Source of the DNA: Rhodopseudomonas_A palustris_F
Lineage (GTDB): Bacteria; Pseudomonadota; Alphaproteobacteria; Rhizobiales; Xanthobacteraceae
NCBI RefSeq assembly: GCF_000013745.1
Contig: NC_007925.1
Location: 930,001 to 994,000, forward strand
Reading direction: 5' to 3'
Length of the DNA: 64,000 nt
Under the pieces are notes generated by a model that was not told the DNA's origin, ran no database searches, and saw only the letters and a list, made by a program, of their open reading frames with translations. Positions 18,457 through 26,250 of this stretch are shown here, one piece after another; positions within the stretch are counted from its first letter, which is position 1; the number at the start of each line of letters is the position of its first letter. A program made the translations under genes and the position numbers.

Positions 18457-18873
18457 ATGGCTGAAGAGAAAGCGGGCCGTCCGGTCCCCAAGCCGTCCAC
18501 CTATGTCGACACCCAGGCGTTCTGGGACGGCGCCAAGCAGGGCAAGCTGGTCTTGCAATATTGCAAGGACACCGGGCAATTCCAGCACTATCCGCGGCCG
18601 GTCTCGATCTTCACCGGTAGCCGCAACCTGGAATGGCGCGAGGTCTCCGGCAAGGGCACGGTCTACGCCTGCACGGTGATCCGGGTGCCGGGTCCCGGCC
18701 TCGACGGCCGGCTGCCGTTGTCGGTGGCGACCGTCGAACTCGACGAGGGCGTGCGGATTCTCGGCAACGTGCTGGGCAGCGATCCCGACAAGGTGGCGAT
18801 CGGCCAGCGCGTCGAAGTGACCTGGGATCATCTCAGCAACGACGTGCAATATCCCGCCTTCAAACTGGTCTAG
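18457..18873 (+). CDS. DUF35 OB-fold protein with reduced zinc ribbon
   Basis: 138 aa. The order is a short rubredoxin-like segment followed by an OB fold (ASGKGTVYACT-like strand SGKGTVYACTVIRVPG). DUF35 proteins usually have a CxxC-x10-13-CxxC-type zinc site; here only Cys36 (LQYCKDTGQFQHYPRP) remains, so zinc binding is probably lost. DUF35 proteins partner with thiolase-like enzymes and stabilise or shape their active sites. The two genes are 2 nt apart, so a complex with the preceding protein is likely. Confidence 0.82.
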   Translation: MAEEKAGRPVPKPSTYVDTQAFWDGAKQGKLVLQYCKDTGQFQHYPRPVSIFTGSRNLEWREVSGKGTVYACTVIRVPGPGLDGRLPLSVATVELDEGVRILGNVLGSDPDKVAIGQRVEVTWDHLSNDVQYPAFKLV

Positions 18874-18879
18874 GGCATC

Positions 18880-20424
18880 ATGCGACTGGAAACCATCCTG
18901 CGCGCGCAGGCGGTGCGCTTCCCCGACAAGACCGCGTTGGTCTGCGGCAATGAGCGCATCGCCTATCGCGATCTCGAGCGCCGCATCGGCCACGTCGCCA
19001 GCGGGCTGCGGCAACACGGGCTCGGTGCGGGCGACCGCATCGTGGTGTTTCTCAACAACGGCGTCGAGATCGTCGAATTGTTCTACGCGGCGTTCTCGCT
19101 TGGCGCCATCGTGGTGCCGGTCACGACAAGGCTGACATCGCACGAGGTGCAGCACATCTGCGCCGACAGCCAGCCGTCTGCCATCGCGTTTGAAGGCCCG
19201 GGCGACGCGATCCAAGGCGTGCTCGCGGTCCATCCCGACGCGCTGCGGATCGCGGTGGGTCAAAGTGCGGAGGGCGCGATCGACTATGCCAGCCTGCGCG
19301 AGGCCGAGATCGCGCCGTTGCCGCTGTTGTCGGTGCAATCCGACGACGCGGTGATCATGTACACCTCGGGCACCACCGGCAGCCCGAAGGGCGCGATCAT
19401 CACCCACGCCAATATCGTTACCCAGCATTGCTTCATCAATGCGGTGGAGTGGGGGATTTCGCGCGACGATCGTTATCTGGTCACCACGCCGCTGGCGCAT
19501 CGCACCGGCTTCGCGCGGCTGTCCAACGCGTTGACGCTCGGCGGCACGCTGGTGGTGATGAAGAAATTCGATCCCAAGCAGACCATCGACACCATCGACC
19601 GCGAACAGATCAGCGTGATCGGCATGGTACCGACGGTGTGCCGGATGATGCTGCCACAGATCGAAGCCGATCCGGACAAATGCGCGTCGCTGCGCCGCAT
19701 CGTGGTCACCGGCGAAGCCTTCCCGGTCGAGCTGAAGCGCCGCTTCATCGCGCTGTTGCCGCAGGTGCGGCTGGTGTCGTTCTTCGCGATGACCGAAGTC
19801 GGCGGGGTGACGTCGCTGTCGCACGAGGAGCAGTTCGATCACGCCGCTTCGATTGGCCGGCCGACGCCGGGCGTCGAAGTGCGGATCGTCGACGACGCCG
19901 GCAACGCCGTCGCCACCGGCGAGGCCGGCGAGCTCTTGGTGCGGGTCGGCGAACCCGGCCGCTATTCGGTGATGCGCGGCTACTACAACCGCCCGGAAGA
20001 GACTGCGAAAGCGATCGAGGACGGCTGGATCCGCACCGGCGACGTCGCCCGCGCCGATGACGAGGGCTATCTCTATATCGTCGACCGCAAGAAAGACATG
20101 GTGCTCAGCGGCGGCTTCAACATCTACACCAAGGAGGTCGAGCTCGCCTTGCTGGCCAATCCGGTAGTCGCCGAGGCGGCGGTGATCGGCATTCCGGACG
20201 CGATCTATGGCGAGGCGGTGGTGGCCTTTGTCGAGCCGTTGCCGGGCATGACGCCGACGCCGCAATCGATCGTCGACGGCGTGCGCGGCCTGGTGGCCGG
20301 CTACAAGAAGCCGAAATACGTCTTCATCGTCGACGAACTGCCGCGCAATTCGCTGGGCAAAGTCTTGAAGCGCGAGTTGCGCGACAAGGTCGGCGAGCTG
20401 CTGAAAACGCCTGAGGCGACCTGA
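18880..20424 (+). CDS. AMP-dependent acyl-CoA synthetase/ligase (second)
   Basis: 514 aa adenylate-forming enzyme. Motifs: VIMYTSGTTGSPKGAIITH, VSFFAMTEVGGVTSL, GWIRTGDVARADDEGYLYI, DRKKDMVLSGGFNIYTKEVE, and LPRNSLGKVLKRELR with the catalytic Lys. The N-terminal pattern resembles fatty- or cyclic-acyl-CoA ligases rather than benzoate-type ligases; substrate unknown. It starts 6 nt after the DUF35 stop and closes the operon. A decayed MITE-like repeat follows. Confidence 0.9.
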   Translation: MRLETILRAQAVRFPDKTALVCGNERIAYRDLERRIGHVASGLRQHGLGAGDRIVVFLNNGVEIVELFYAAFSLGAIVVPVTTRLTSHEVQHICADSQPSAIAFEGPGDAIQGVLAVHPDALRIAVGQSAEGAIDYASLREAEIAPLPLLSVQSDDAVIMYTSGTTGSPKGAIITHANIVTQHCFINAVEWGISRDDRYLVTTPLAHRTGFARLSNALTLGGTLVVMKKFDPKQTIDTIDREQISVIGMVPTVCRMMLPQIEADPDKCASLRRIVVTGEAFPVELKRRFIALLPQVRLVSFFAMTEVGGVTSLSHEEQFDHAASIGRPTPGVEVRIVDDAGNAVATGEAGELLVRVGEPGRYSVMRGYYNRPEETAKAIEDGWIRTGDVARADDEGYLYIVDRKKDMVLSGGFNIYTKEVELALLANPVVAEAAVIGIPDAIYGEAVVAFVEPLPGMTPTPQSIVDGVRGLVAGYKKPKYVFIVDELPRNSLGKVLKRELRDKVGELLKTPEAT

Positions 20425-20439
20425 GTGAGACGAGCTATC

Positions 20440-20631
20440 AGAGACGTTTCGAGTTGGATTGGTGCGCTTCGTCGTCATTCCGGATTGCGAGTTCGAAGAA
20501 CGAGCAAGTCCGGAATCCATACTCCCTGCGGTGGTTATGGATTCCGGGTTCACTCGCAGCTGACGCTGCTCGTGCCCCGGAATGACGGCCCGGGACTCTT
20601 GAACCGCATCAATCCTAACCGAACATGCTCT
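20440..20631. repeat. MITE-like palindromic element, copy A (decayed ends)
   Basis: A ~192-bp element closely related to the one at 29100-29301. It has imperfect terminal inverted repeats (AGAGACGTTTCGAG at the left, CCGAACATGCTCT at the right). The internal nested palindrome has CGTCATTCCGG and CCGGAATGACG arms plus an inner ATGGATTCCGG pair. It fills most of the gap between two convergent genes, so it may also act as a bidirectional terminator. Confidence 0.7.
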
Positions 20632-20662
20632 CGGGCGCGTTTGTTGCGCGGCGGGTCATGGG

Positions 20663-22306
20663 TCACCTCGGCAGGGAGGCGCCAGTGCCGGGTTTGTTGA
20701 TCCGGTACAGCAGGGCCGAGCCGCGACCGGCGACGAGGTCGAGGTCGCGCACCGGCTGCCGATCCGGTAACGGATCGATCAGCAGCACGTAGTCGTAGTT
20801 GCTGCGCCAGTTTCGCAGATAGCTGGCATAGGCCAAGGTCAGGCGCGAGAACGTCTCCTGGCGCAGCACCGACCACTCCACCGGCTCGGCCAGCGGCTGC
20901 GCGATCTGCCGATAGGGCGGCTTGAGCGCCAGCGGCTGCTGGCTCGGCGAAGCAAACAGCAGCGGCAAGAACGCGCCGCGCTCGATCGTCAGCAGCGAGC
21001 CGAGGTGACCGTCGAGCCGGTAGATGCCGGGCAGCACCTGTCCGGGACGCTCGGCCGTCTCAGTCATGTATTGCGCGTGACCGCGCATCACCAGCACACG
21101 GGCCAGAGGCTCCACCGTCGCGATCGCGGATCGCAGATCGGCGACGTCGGTGCGGTGCTCGATCCAGGCCGCAGAGACGTAGCTGCTGCGAAGCACGATC
21201 AGCGCGGCGAACAGCGCGCCGGCCAGCAGGCCGGGTCGTAGCGCGAGCCGCGGCTGCACCGCGGCGAACGCCAGCAGTCCGATCATCAGCGCGATGCGGA
21301 CGTCGAGGAACGAGCCGCCCTTGATCTCGGCGGGCTGCAGCACGAACACCAGCGCCAGCACCACGAAGGCGAGCCGCGCCGCCGGCGCCACCACGGTGGT
21401 GCGCCGGTTCAGCACCAGAAACGAATACACCACGACGCTGGTCAGCAAGGTCAGGTACTTGCTGTAGGTCATGAACGGGGTGAGCGCGGCCCACAGTTTG
21501 GGCAGGCCCTGCCAGGAGCCGATATAGGCCGGCCCGTCGGCCAGCGGTGAGGCCAGATAGAGCGCGACGGCCGGGCTCAACACCAGGCCCACCAGCAACC
21601 CCACACGCAGCAGCTCGCCCCAGCTTGGCCGCCGCGCGTCCCACAGCCGGGCGGCTTCGCTGGAGCCGATCAGCAAGGCGAACAGCATGACGCCGAACAG
21701 GTGGCAAAAGAAGATTACCGTGACCGATGCGGCTCCGGCCAAGGCCGCCGGCCACCAGCCGCTGCGTTGCCGCAACGCGATCCAGCCGGCGGCGGCGGCC
21801 AAAGCCAGCCCGAGCGACAGCAGGAAATTCATGAAGCCGAGGAAGAACACGCCGTTATAGGCGATCAGCCCGGAGGCCAGCGACCAGTAGGTGAAGCGGC
21901 CGAACACCACCCGGCTGTAGATGACGGCGCCGATCACCGGCGCGAACAGGCTCAGCGCCAGGCACAGCCGTCCGCCGACATGCACCGGCAGCAGCTTCAA
22001 CAGCCCGGTCGCGATCACATCCATGCCGAGATTGGGCAAGATGGCCCAATGCGGCTCGAACATCTGCGACAGCGCGGGGTCGTCGGGATGCGCCAGGATG
22101 AAGTAGCGCGCCAGATGGTTGGGATAGTCGAGGACCGGCGGGACGTCGACCAGGAAGAACGGCACCGCCAGCACGATCGCCAACGCCACCGCAGCGGCGC
22201 TCCACACCAGACCCGCATGGGATCGCACCGAAGCTTCGAGATAGCCGGGCGAAGCTGACTCCGCCATGAACTTGATCTGCAGTCCCGCCGCCGCCTGATC
22301 GCTCAT
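20663..22306 (-). CDS. Polytopic membrane protein, possible GT-C-type glycosyltransferase
   Basis: About 547 aa. After a cytoplasmic lead, many hydrophobic segments fill residues ~35-410, followed by a ~130-residue soluble C-terminal domain (ERPGQVLPGIYRLDGHLGSL). The first loop contains VPPVLDYPNHLARYFIL, an acidic-residue loop of the sort seen in GT-C membrane glycosyltransferases; I cannot assign a substrate. The start at 22306 (MSDQAAAG) has GAGGTGGGG upstream; a start 57 nt further up was rejected. The upstream neighbour on the same strand is a GT-A-like protein. Confidence 0.65.
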   Translation of the reverse strand: MSDQAAAGLQIKFMAESASPGYLEASVRSHAGLVWSAAAVALAIVLAVPFFLVDVPPVLDYPNHLARYFILAHPDDPALSQMFEPHWAILPNLGMDVIATGLLKLLPVHVGGRLCLALSLFAPVIGAVIYSRVVFGRFTYWSLASGLIAYNGVFFLGFMNFLLSLGLALAAAAGWIALRQRSGWWPAALAGAASVTVIFFCHLFGVMLFALLIGSSEAARLWDARRPSWGELLRVGLLVGLVLSPAVALYLASPLADGPAYIGSWQGLPKLWAALTPFMTYSKYLTLLTSVVVYSFLVLNRRTTVVAPAARLAFVVLALVFVLQPAEIKGGSFLDVRIALMIGLLAFAAVQPRLALRPGLLAGALFAALIVLRSSYVSAAWIEHRTDVADLRSAIATVEPLARVLVMRGHAQYMTETAERPGQVLPGIYRLDGHLGSLLTIERGAFLPLLFASPSQQPLALKPPYRQIAQPLAEPVEWSVLRQETFSRLTLAYASYLRNWRSNYDYVLLIDPLPDRQPVRDLDLVAGRGSALLYRINKPGTGASLPR

Positions 22307-22601
22307 CGACGCCCCACCTCGATTGCCAATGCATCCTTGCCGGCGCGGTCCGCGCCCTGACAATCAGCAATTGACAGGAGAGTGTAAAGATCGACTAAAC
22401 CACAGGTTGGAAATCGCGGTCGTTCCGGGCACGGCGGCGACCACTTCAGCCGCAGCCACCACGGCGCGGGCTCGCGGTGTGACTTAGAGTAGGACGACGT
22501 TTCTCTGCATCGTCCTGCGCTAGCTCTGATCGAGCAAGATATTCTCCGAAAACCGAGATCCCTTTTCGAGATCCCTTTGCGGGATCATGCTCGATATTGG
22601 T

Positions 22602-23927
22602 TCATGCCGGCGCAATCGCCGGCGCCTCCCAGAGGGGCTGTCCTCTTTCCGAACAGCGCATCGTCAATCGGTGACGGTCGGGAGCCTTGAAGGCGTCCGG
22701 CCGCAACCGTTCCGCCGGGTCGGTGACCAGGACCCAGCCATTGTCCTCGATCTGCATCACCGCATGGACATCGTCGGCCCAGCCGCACAGCACCAGTTCC
22801 AGCTTGGAAAAGCCGCCGCAATCGGCCGCGAAAGCTCTACTGATGGCTTCCACCGCGCCGCCGACTTGCGACGCGTCGCGGCCCAGCACGTCGCGAACCA
22901 CCACGGTGATCGCGCCGCGGGCGCCGTCCATGCCCTTCATGATCAAGTGCGGCTCCGGCGCCTGTTGTCGGCCGAAGCGCCGGGCGGCGAGCAGGTGGCG
23001 CGTCGGCAGTTGCGCGGCGCTGCGTTCGAACCTGGTGTGGTCGATGACGATGGTGGCGCCGTCGCGCAGCGCGGGATCGGTTTGACAGTAATCCTCCGGC
23101 AGCCACGCGGTTTCGATCTGGCGTTGCGCGGCCGTGAGAATCCAGGCCTGATCGAGCAGAAAATGCTCCGGCAGATCGGGATAACCGAGGCTCAAGTCGC
23201 GCCAGGCCTGCAGCAAGGCGCGCGCCGGCTCGGTCGGTCGAAAGAACATGGCGGCCGTATCGAGCTCGCCGCCACGTTTGCGATGGACGGCGAAGTCGCA
23301 ACCTAAGGATTGCGGCAACACCGGATGGCGCCGGATCTCGGCGCCGGTATCGATCCAGAACACCGGCCGATCGCCGGCTTGCAATTGCCGCAAGATGAAA
23401 TCGATCTTGTGGGTGCCGCGCGCCCGCGGCTCGTTCGGCGATCGCTCGATCACGCAGTCGAGCCCGTTGAGATCGATATAGCCGCGAAATCGCATCAGCT
23501 GTCGCTCCGGGACGCTGCCGTTGCGATACGACGACAGCAACAGGGTCCCGGCCTTGCTATACATCCCGGTTCGCGCCGAGAGCGGCTTGACGCCGCCCCA
23601 CCACAGATGATGCGGTGCCGCGGCGCCCTCCGCGCCGATCGACCCATGGATCGCGAGTTTGGCTTTCAGGCCATCGAAGGCCGGATGCTCGCCGAACGGA
23701 ATGATAACGATCGCGTCCGGATCGAGCGATCCGACCAAAGCCTCCATGCGCGCGGTGCTCGCCGGATCGAGCACGATCACCGCGCCGCCGGGCGGCGCGG
23801 CGCAGGTCGCGTCCCACACCACGGGGGTTCGCTGCACACACAGCTGCGCGAGCCGGTTGCGCTGCGCGGGGCCGAGCGTAAGCGATGGAAGCCGCGCAGC
23901 AGTCTGGATCTCGTCGAGGACGTTCAT
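22602..23927 (-). CDS. Probable GT-A-fold glycosyltransferase-like protein
   Basis: 441 aa, no signal peptide. The central part has the pattern of nucleotide-sugar transferases: VFWIDTGAEI (DxG in place of DxD), LDTAAMFFRPTEPARALLQ, then DQAWILTA and a short WLPEDYC segment. The N-terminal ~100 and C-terminal ~120 residues are not recognised. The acceptor is unknown. It lies divergently from an ECF sigma gene and close to flagellin, so modification of a surface structure is possible. The DxD deviation leaves catalytic activity open. Confidence 0.55.
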   Translation of the reverse strand: MNVLDEIQTAARLPSLTLGPAQRNRLAQLCVQRTPVVWDATCAAPPGGAVIVLDPASTARMEALVGSLDPDAIVIIPFGEHPAFDGLKAKLAIHGSIGAEGAAAPHHLWWGGVKPLSARTGMYSKAGTLLLSSYRNGSVPERQLMRFRGYIDLNGLDCVIERSPNEPRARGTHKIDFILRQLQAGDRPVFWIDTGAEIRRHPVLPQSLGCDFAVHRKRGGELDTAAMFFRPTEPARALLQAWRDLSLGYPDLPEHFLLDQAWILTAAQRQIETAWLPEDYCQTDPALRDGATIVIDHTRFERSAAQLPTRHLLAARRFGRQQAPEPHLIMKGMDGARGAITVVVRDVLGRDASQVGGAVEAISRAFAADCGGFSKLELVLCGWADDVHAVMQIEDNGWVLVTDPAERLRPDAFKAPDRHRLTMRCSERGQPLWEAPAIAPA

Positions 23928-24541
23928 CGGCGGTGTGACCTATCGGGCTGATTATGACTGATACGATCGCGGTCGCGAATTCAGGCGGTCGCAAACCCCA
24001 GCCGATGCGTTTCAAAATATTTCAGTTGCGGTCCATGTAGTTCCAATCGTTTCGGTTCGTTGCTGAGCCCGCGTTCCGCGCAGGGCAGTACGCGATGATA
24101 AGCGATCAGCAGCGGTTTCGTGCTGCCGTCGACGGCCCCGCGTGGTCTCACGCCGCGCAAAAAACGCTAGCATCGTGGAGTGATTCGGAAAATTTTGCCG
24201 AGTGAACTGCGAACGATCAGCACGCTGTCGTGCGGATCGAGATTGTGATCGGGCGAGGGTGTGATGTCGCGCAACGGCCGTGCTGACAAGGTGATTTCGC
24301 GAGGTCGACGGTGTCGTCGTCGCGCGGCGCGGCGTCGACACGGCGCCGCCGCGGCGTCGGATCGCAGCCGAAAAGGCCGCGTTTCGGCTCGGCAAAAATT
24401 GCCGCGAGCCAGGCAGTTTTTGCCCGTAAGCCACTGTAAAATAATCGAAAAATCACCGCCCGGTTTTTCGTGGCGACGCGTTCAACTCTTCGAAGCCGCG
24501 CGAACCAAGCGTTCGCCGGCGTAGCGGGTCGGGAGATAGTG
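23928..24541. other. Long divergent intergenic region
   Basis: 614 bp between the GT-like gene and the ECF sigma gene. I see no convincing gene; the short ORFs have Arg-rich, shadow-like products. The right part is AT-richer and contains two copies of a 13-bp dyad (listed separately) and an A-rich stretch before the sigma gene. Promoters for both divergent genes must lie here. Confidence 0.6.
24391..24424. promoter_or_regulatory. Duplicated 13-bp dyad, candidate operator
   Basis: GGCAAAAATTGCC (24391-24403) and GGCAGTTTTTGCC (24412-24424) are each near-palindromic (GGCAA-N3-TTGCC). They are also inverted repeats of one another at 12 of 13 positions. Their starts are 21 bp apart, two helical turns, so two dimers could bind the same DNA face. 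The site is about 118 bp upstream of the sigma-factor start. Confidence 0.45.
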
Positions 24542-25225
24542 ATGGCGTTCGCGCTCGATATCTGGGCTCCGGTTGAAGTCGCGCCGGCGGTGATTGCGAA
24601 GTCGACATCGGTTTCCTCGGCGCCGGCGGCAGCGTGCGAGCAGCAACTGCCGACGCCGCCGTTGGACGAGGACGAACAGCTTCTCAATCGGCTCGCCGAA
24701 CATGACGAAGCGGCGTTTCGGCTGTTGGTCGAGCGCCACATCGATCGCGCATTCGGCATCGCGCTGCGCATCGTCGGCAATCGCGCCGATGCCGAAGACG
24801 TCGTGCAGGATACCATGCTCAAGGTGTGGACGCATCGCGGGCAGTGGCAGCACGGCCGCGCCAAGTTCTCCACCTGGCTGTATCGCGTGGTCACCAACCG
24901 CTGCATCGATCTGCACCGCCAGCCGCGCACCGACTGTGTCGACGCGGTGCCGGAGCCGGCCGATGGCCGGCCGGACGTGGTCAGCACCATGCAGCGCGAC
25001 GAGGTTACGCATCTGCTGGAGAACGCGATGCGGCAGTTGCCCGAGCAGCAGCGCATCGCGGTGATTTTTTCGTACCACGAGAACATGAGCAACGGCGAAA
25101 TTGCCGAGGTGATGGAGACCACGGTGGCGGCGGTGGAGTCGCTGCTGAAACGCGGCCGTCAGCAGCTGCGCGATCTGCTGCGCCGGCACGAGCGCGACAT
25201 CCGCCACGTGTTTACCGAATACTAA
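24542..25225 (+). CDS. ECF-type RNA polymerase sigma factor
   Basis: 227 aa. Region 2 is FRLLVERHIDRAFGIALRIV with the -10-binding helix NRADAEDVVQDTMLKVW. Region 4 is LPEQQRIAVIFSYHENMSNG with IAEVMETTVAAVESLLKRGR as its HTH. An N-terminal ~40-residue lead precedes region 2. The start ATG has GGGAG 6 nt upstream. No anti-sigma gene is adjacent. Flagellin begins 140 bp downstream on the same strand, so flagellin or the nearby GT genes are possible targets (inference). Confidence 0.88.
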   Translation: MAFALDIWAPVEVAPAVIAKSTSVSSAPAAACEQQLPTPPLDEDEQLLNRLAEHDEAAFRLLVERHIDRAFGIALRIVGNRADAEDVVQDTMLKVWTHRGQWQHGRAKFSTWLYRVVTNRCIDLHRQPRTDCVDAVPEPADGRPDVVSTMQRDEVTHLLENAMRQLPEQQRIAVIFSYHENMSNGEIAEVMETTVAAVESLLKRGRQQLRDLLRRHERDIRHVFTEY

Positions 25226-25365
25226 CCACGTCGCAGCGCCGCGGGGAATAGCCCGCCTGATTTCTGCCGGCCGATCCGTTCTACGCAGCGGACGGGGGCT
25301 GGCCTGCGTCCGGGATTTCCGTCCCCAGCGGCCGACGTCGCCGCATCATCCGAAGGAGCAAGCAA

Positions 25366-26184
25366 ATGCCCGTCATCTCCACCAACACCGCTGCGAACAC
25401 CGCGGTTCGCTATCTGAACGTCAACTCCGCGCAGGAGTCGAGCTCGTTGGCGAAGTTGTCCAGCGGATCGAAGATCAACAAGGCCTCCGATGACGCCGCC
25501 GGGCTTGCGATCTCGACGCGCATTTCGTCAGACATCACCACGCTGCAGCAGGCCGCGACCAATGCCTCGCAGGCGAGCTCGATCCTGCAGACCGCCGACG
25601 GCGGCGCCTCCAACATCAGCGACATCCTGGCGCGCATGAAGTCGCTGGCCACCCAGGCGTCGTCCGGCACCGTGACCGACGATAGCCGCGCCTATATCGA
25701 CTCGGAATTCACCCAGCTGGTGGCGGAAATCGACAGCATCGCCAGCGGCACCCGCTACAGCAGCACCAGCCTGCTGAACGGCGACTTCACCGACACCGCG
25801 ATCATGGTCGGCACCGACTCCACCGACACCATCACCATGTCGTTGGCCAATCTGACCTCGACCTCTCTCGGCTTTTCGACGTCGTCGACGATCGGCACCC
25901 AGACCGCGGCGACCGCGATGCTGACCACGATCGACAGCGCCATCGACACCGTGTCCGGCGCCCGCGCCGACATCGGCGCGCTGGAATCGCGGTTCAACTT
26001 CAGCGCCGACTCGATCTCGACCCAGACCGAGAACCTCGAAGCCGCCAATTCGGCGATCACCGACGTCGACATCGCCGCCGAGCAAGCCAAGTTGTCGGCT
26101 TCCGAGGTCAAGGTGCAGGCCGCGGTGTCGGCGGAATCCGCCGCCAACCAGATGCCGCAATATCTGCTCAAGCTGCTCGGCTAA
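25366..26184 (+). CDS. fliC: Flagellin
   Basis: 272 aa, a short flagellin. The conserved N-terminal coiled-coil domain (SSGSKINKASDDAAGLAIST, then QTADGGASNISDILARMKSL) and C-terminal domain (ITDVDIAAEQAKLSASEVKV) are nearly contiguous. The exposed D2/D3 region is reduced to ~60 Ser/Thr-rich residues. The protein is secreted by the flagellar type III system and polymerises into the filament. GAAGGAGC precedes the ATG. fliD and fliS follow. Confidence 0.95.
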   Translation: MPVISTNTAANTAVRYLNVNSAQESSSLAKLSSGSKINKASDDAAGLAISTRISSDITTLQQAATNASQASSILQTADGGASNISDILARMKSLATQASSGTVTDDSRAYIDSEFTQLVAEIDSIASGTRYSSTSLLNGDFTDTAIMVGTDSTDTITMSLANLTSTSLGFSTSSTIGTQTAATAMLTTIDSAIDTVSGARADIGALESRFNFSADSISTQTENLEAANSAITDVDIAAEQAKLSASEVKVQAAVSAESAANQMPQYLLKLLG

Positions 26185-26250
26185 CGCTTGGCCGAAAGTC
26201 GTGGAGGGCCGGCGCAGCGCCGGCCCTCCGATCCGTGAATGGAGCCCCCG

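Noticed and set aside
22570..22586. Hairpin GATCCC-N5-GGGATC between two minus-strand genes
   Set aside because: Short stem and no T run on either strand; not enough for a terminator call.
24405..24425. Possible sigma-54 promoter (GGCAGTTTTTGC)
   Set aside because: Only 8 bases separate GG and GC; sigma-54 sites need 10.
24261..24524. Possible small gene before the ECF sigma gene
   Set aside because: Arg-rich and shadow-like, no ribosome binding site, and it covers the dyad operator candidate.
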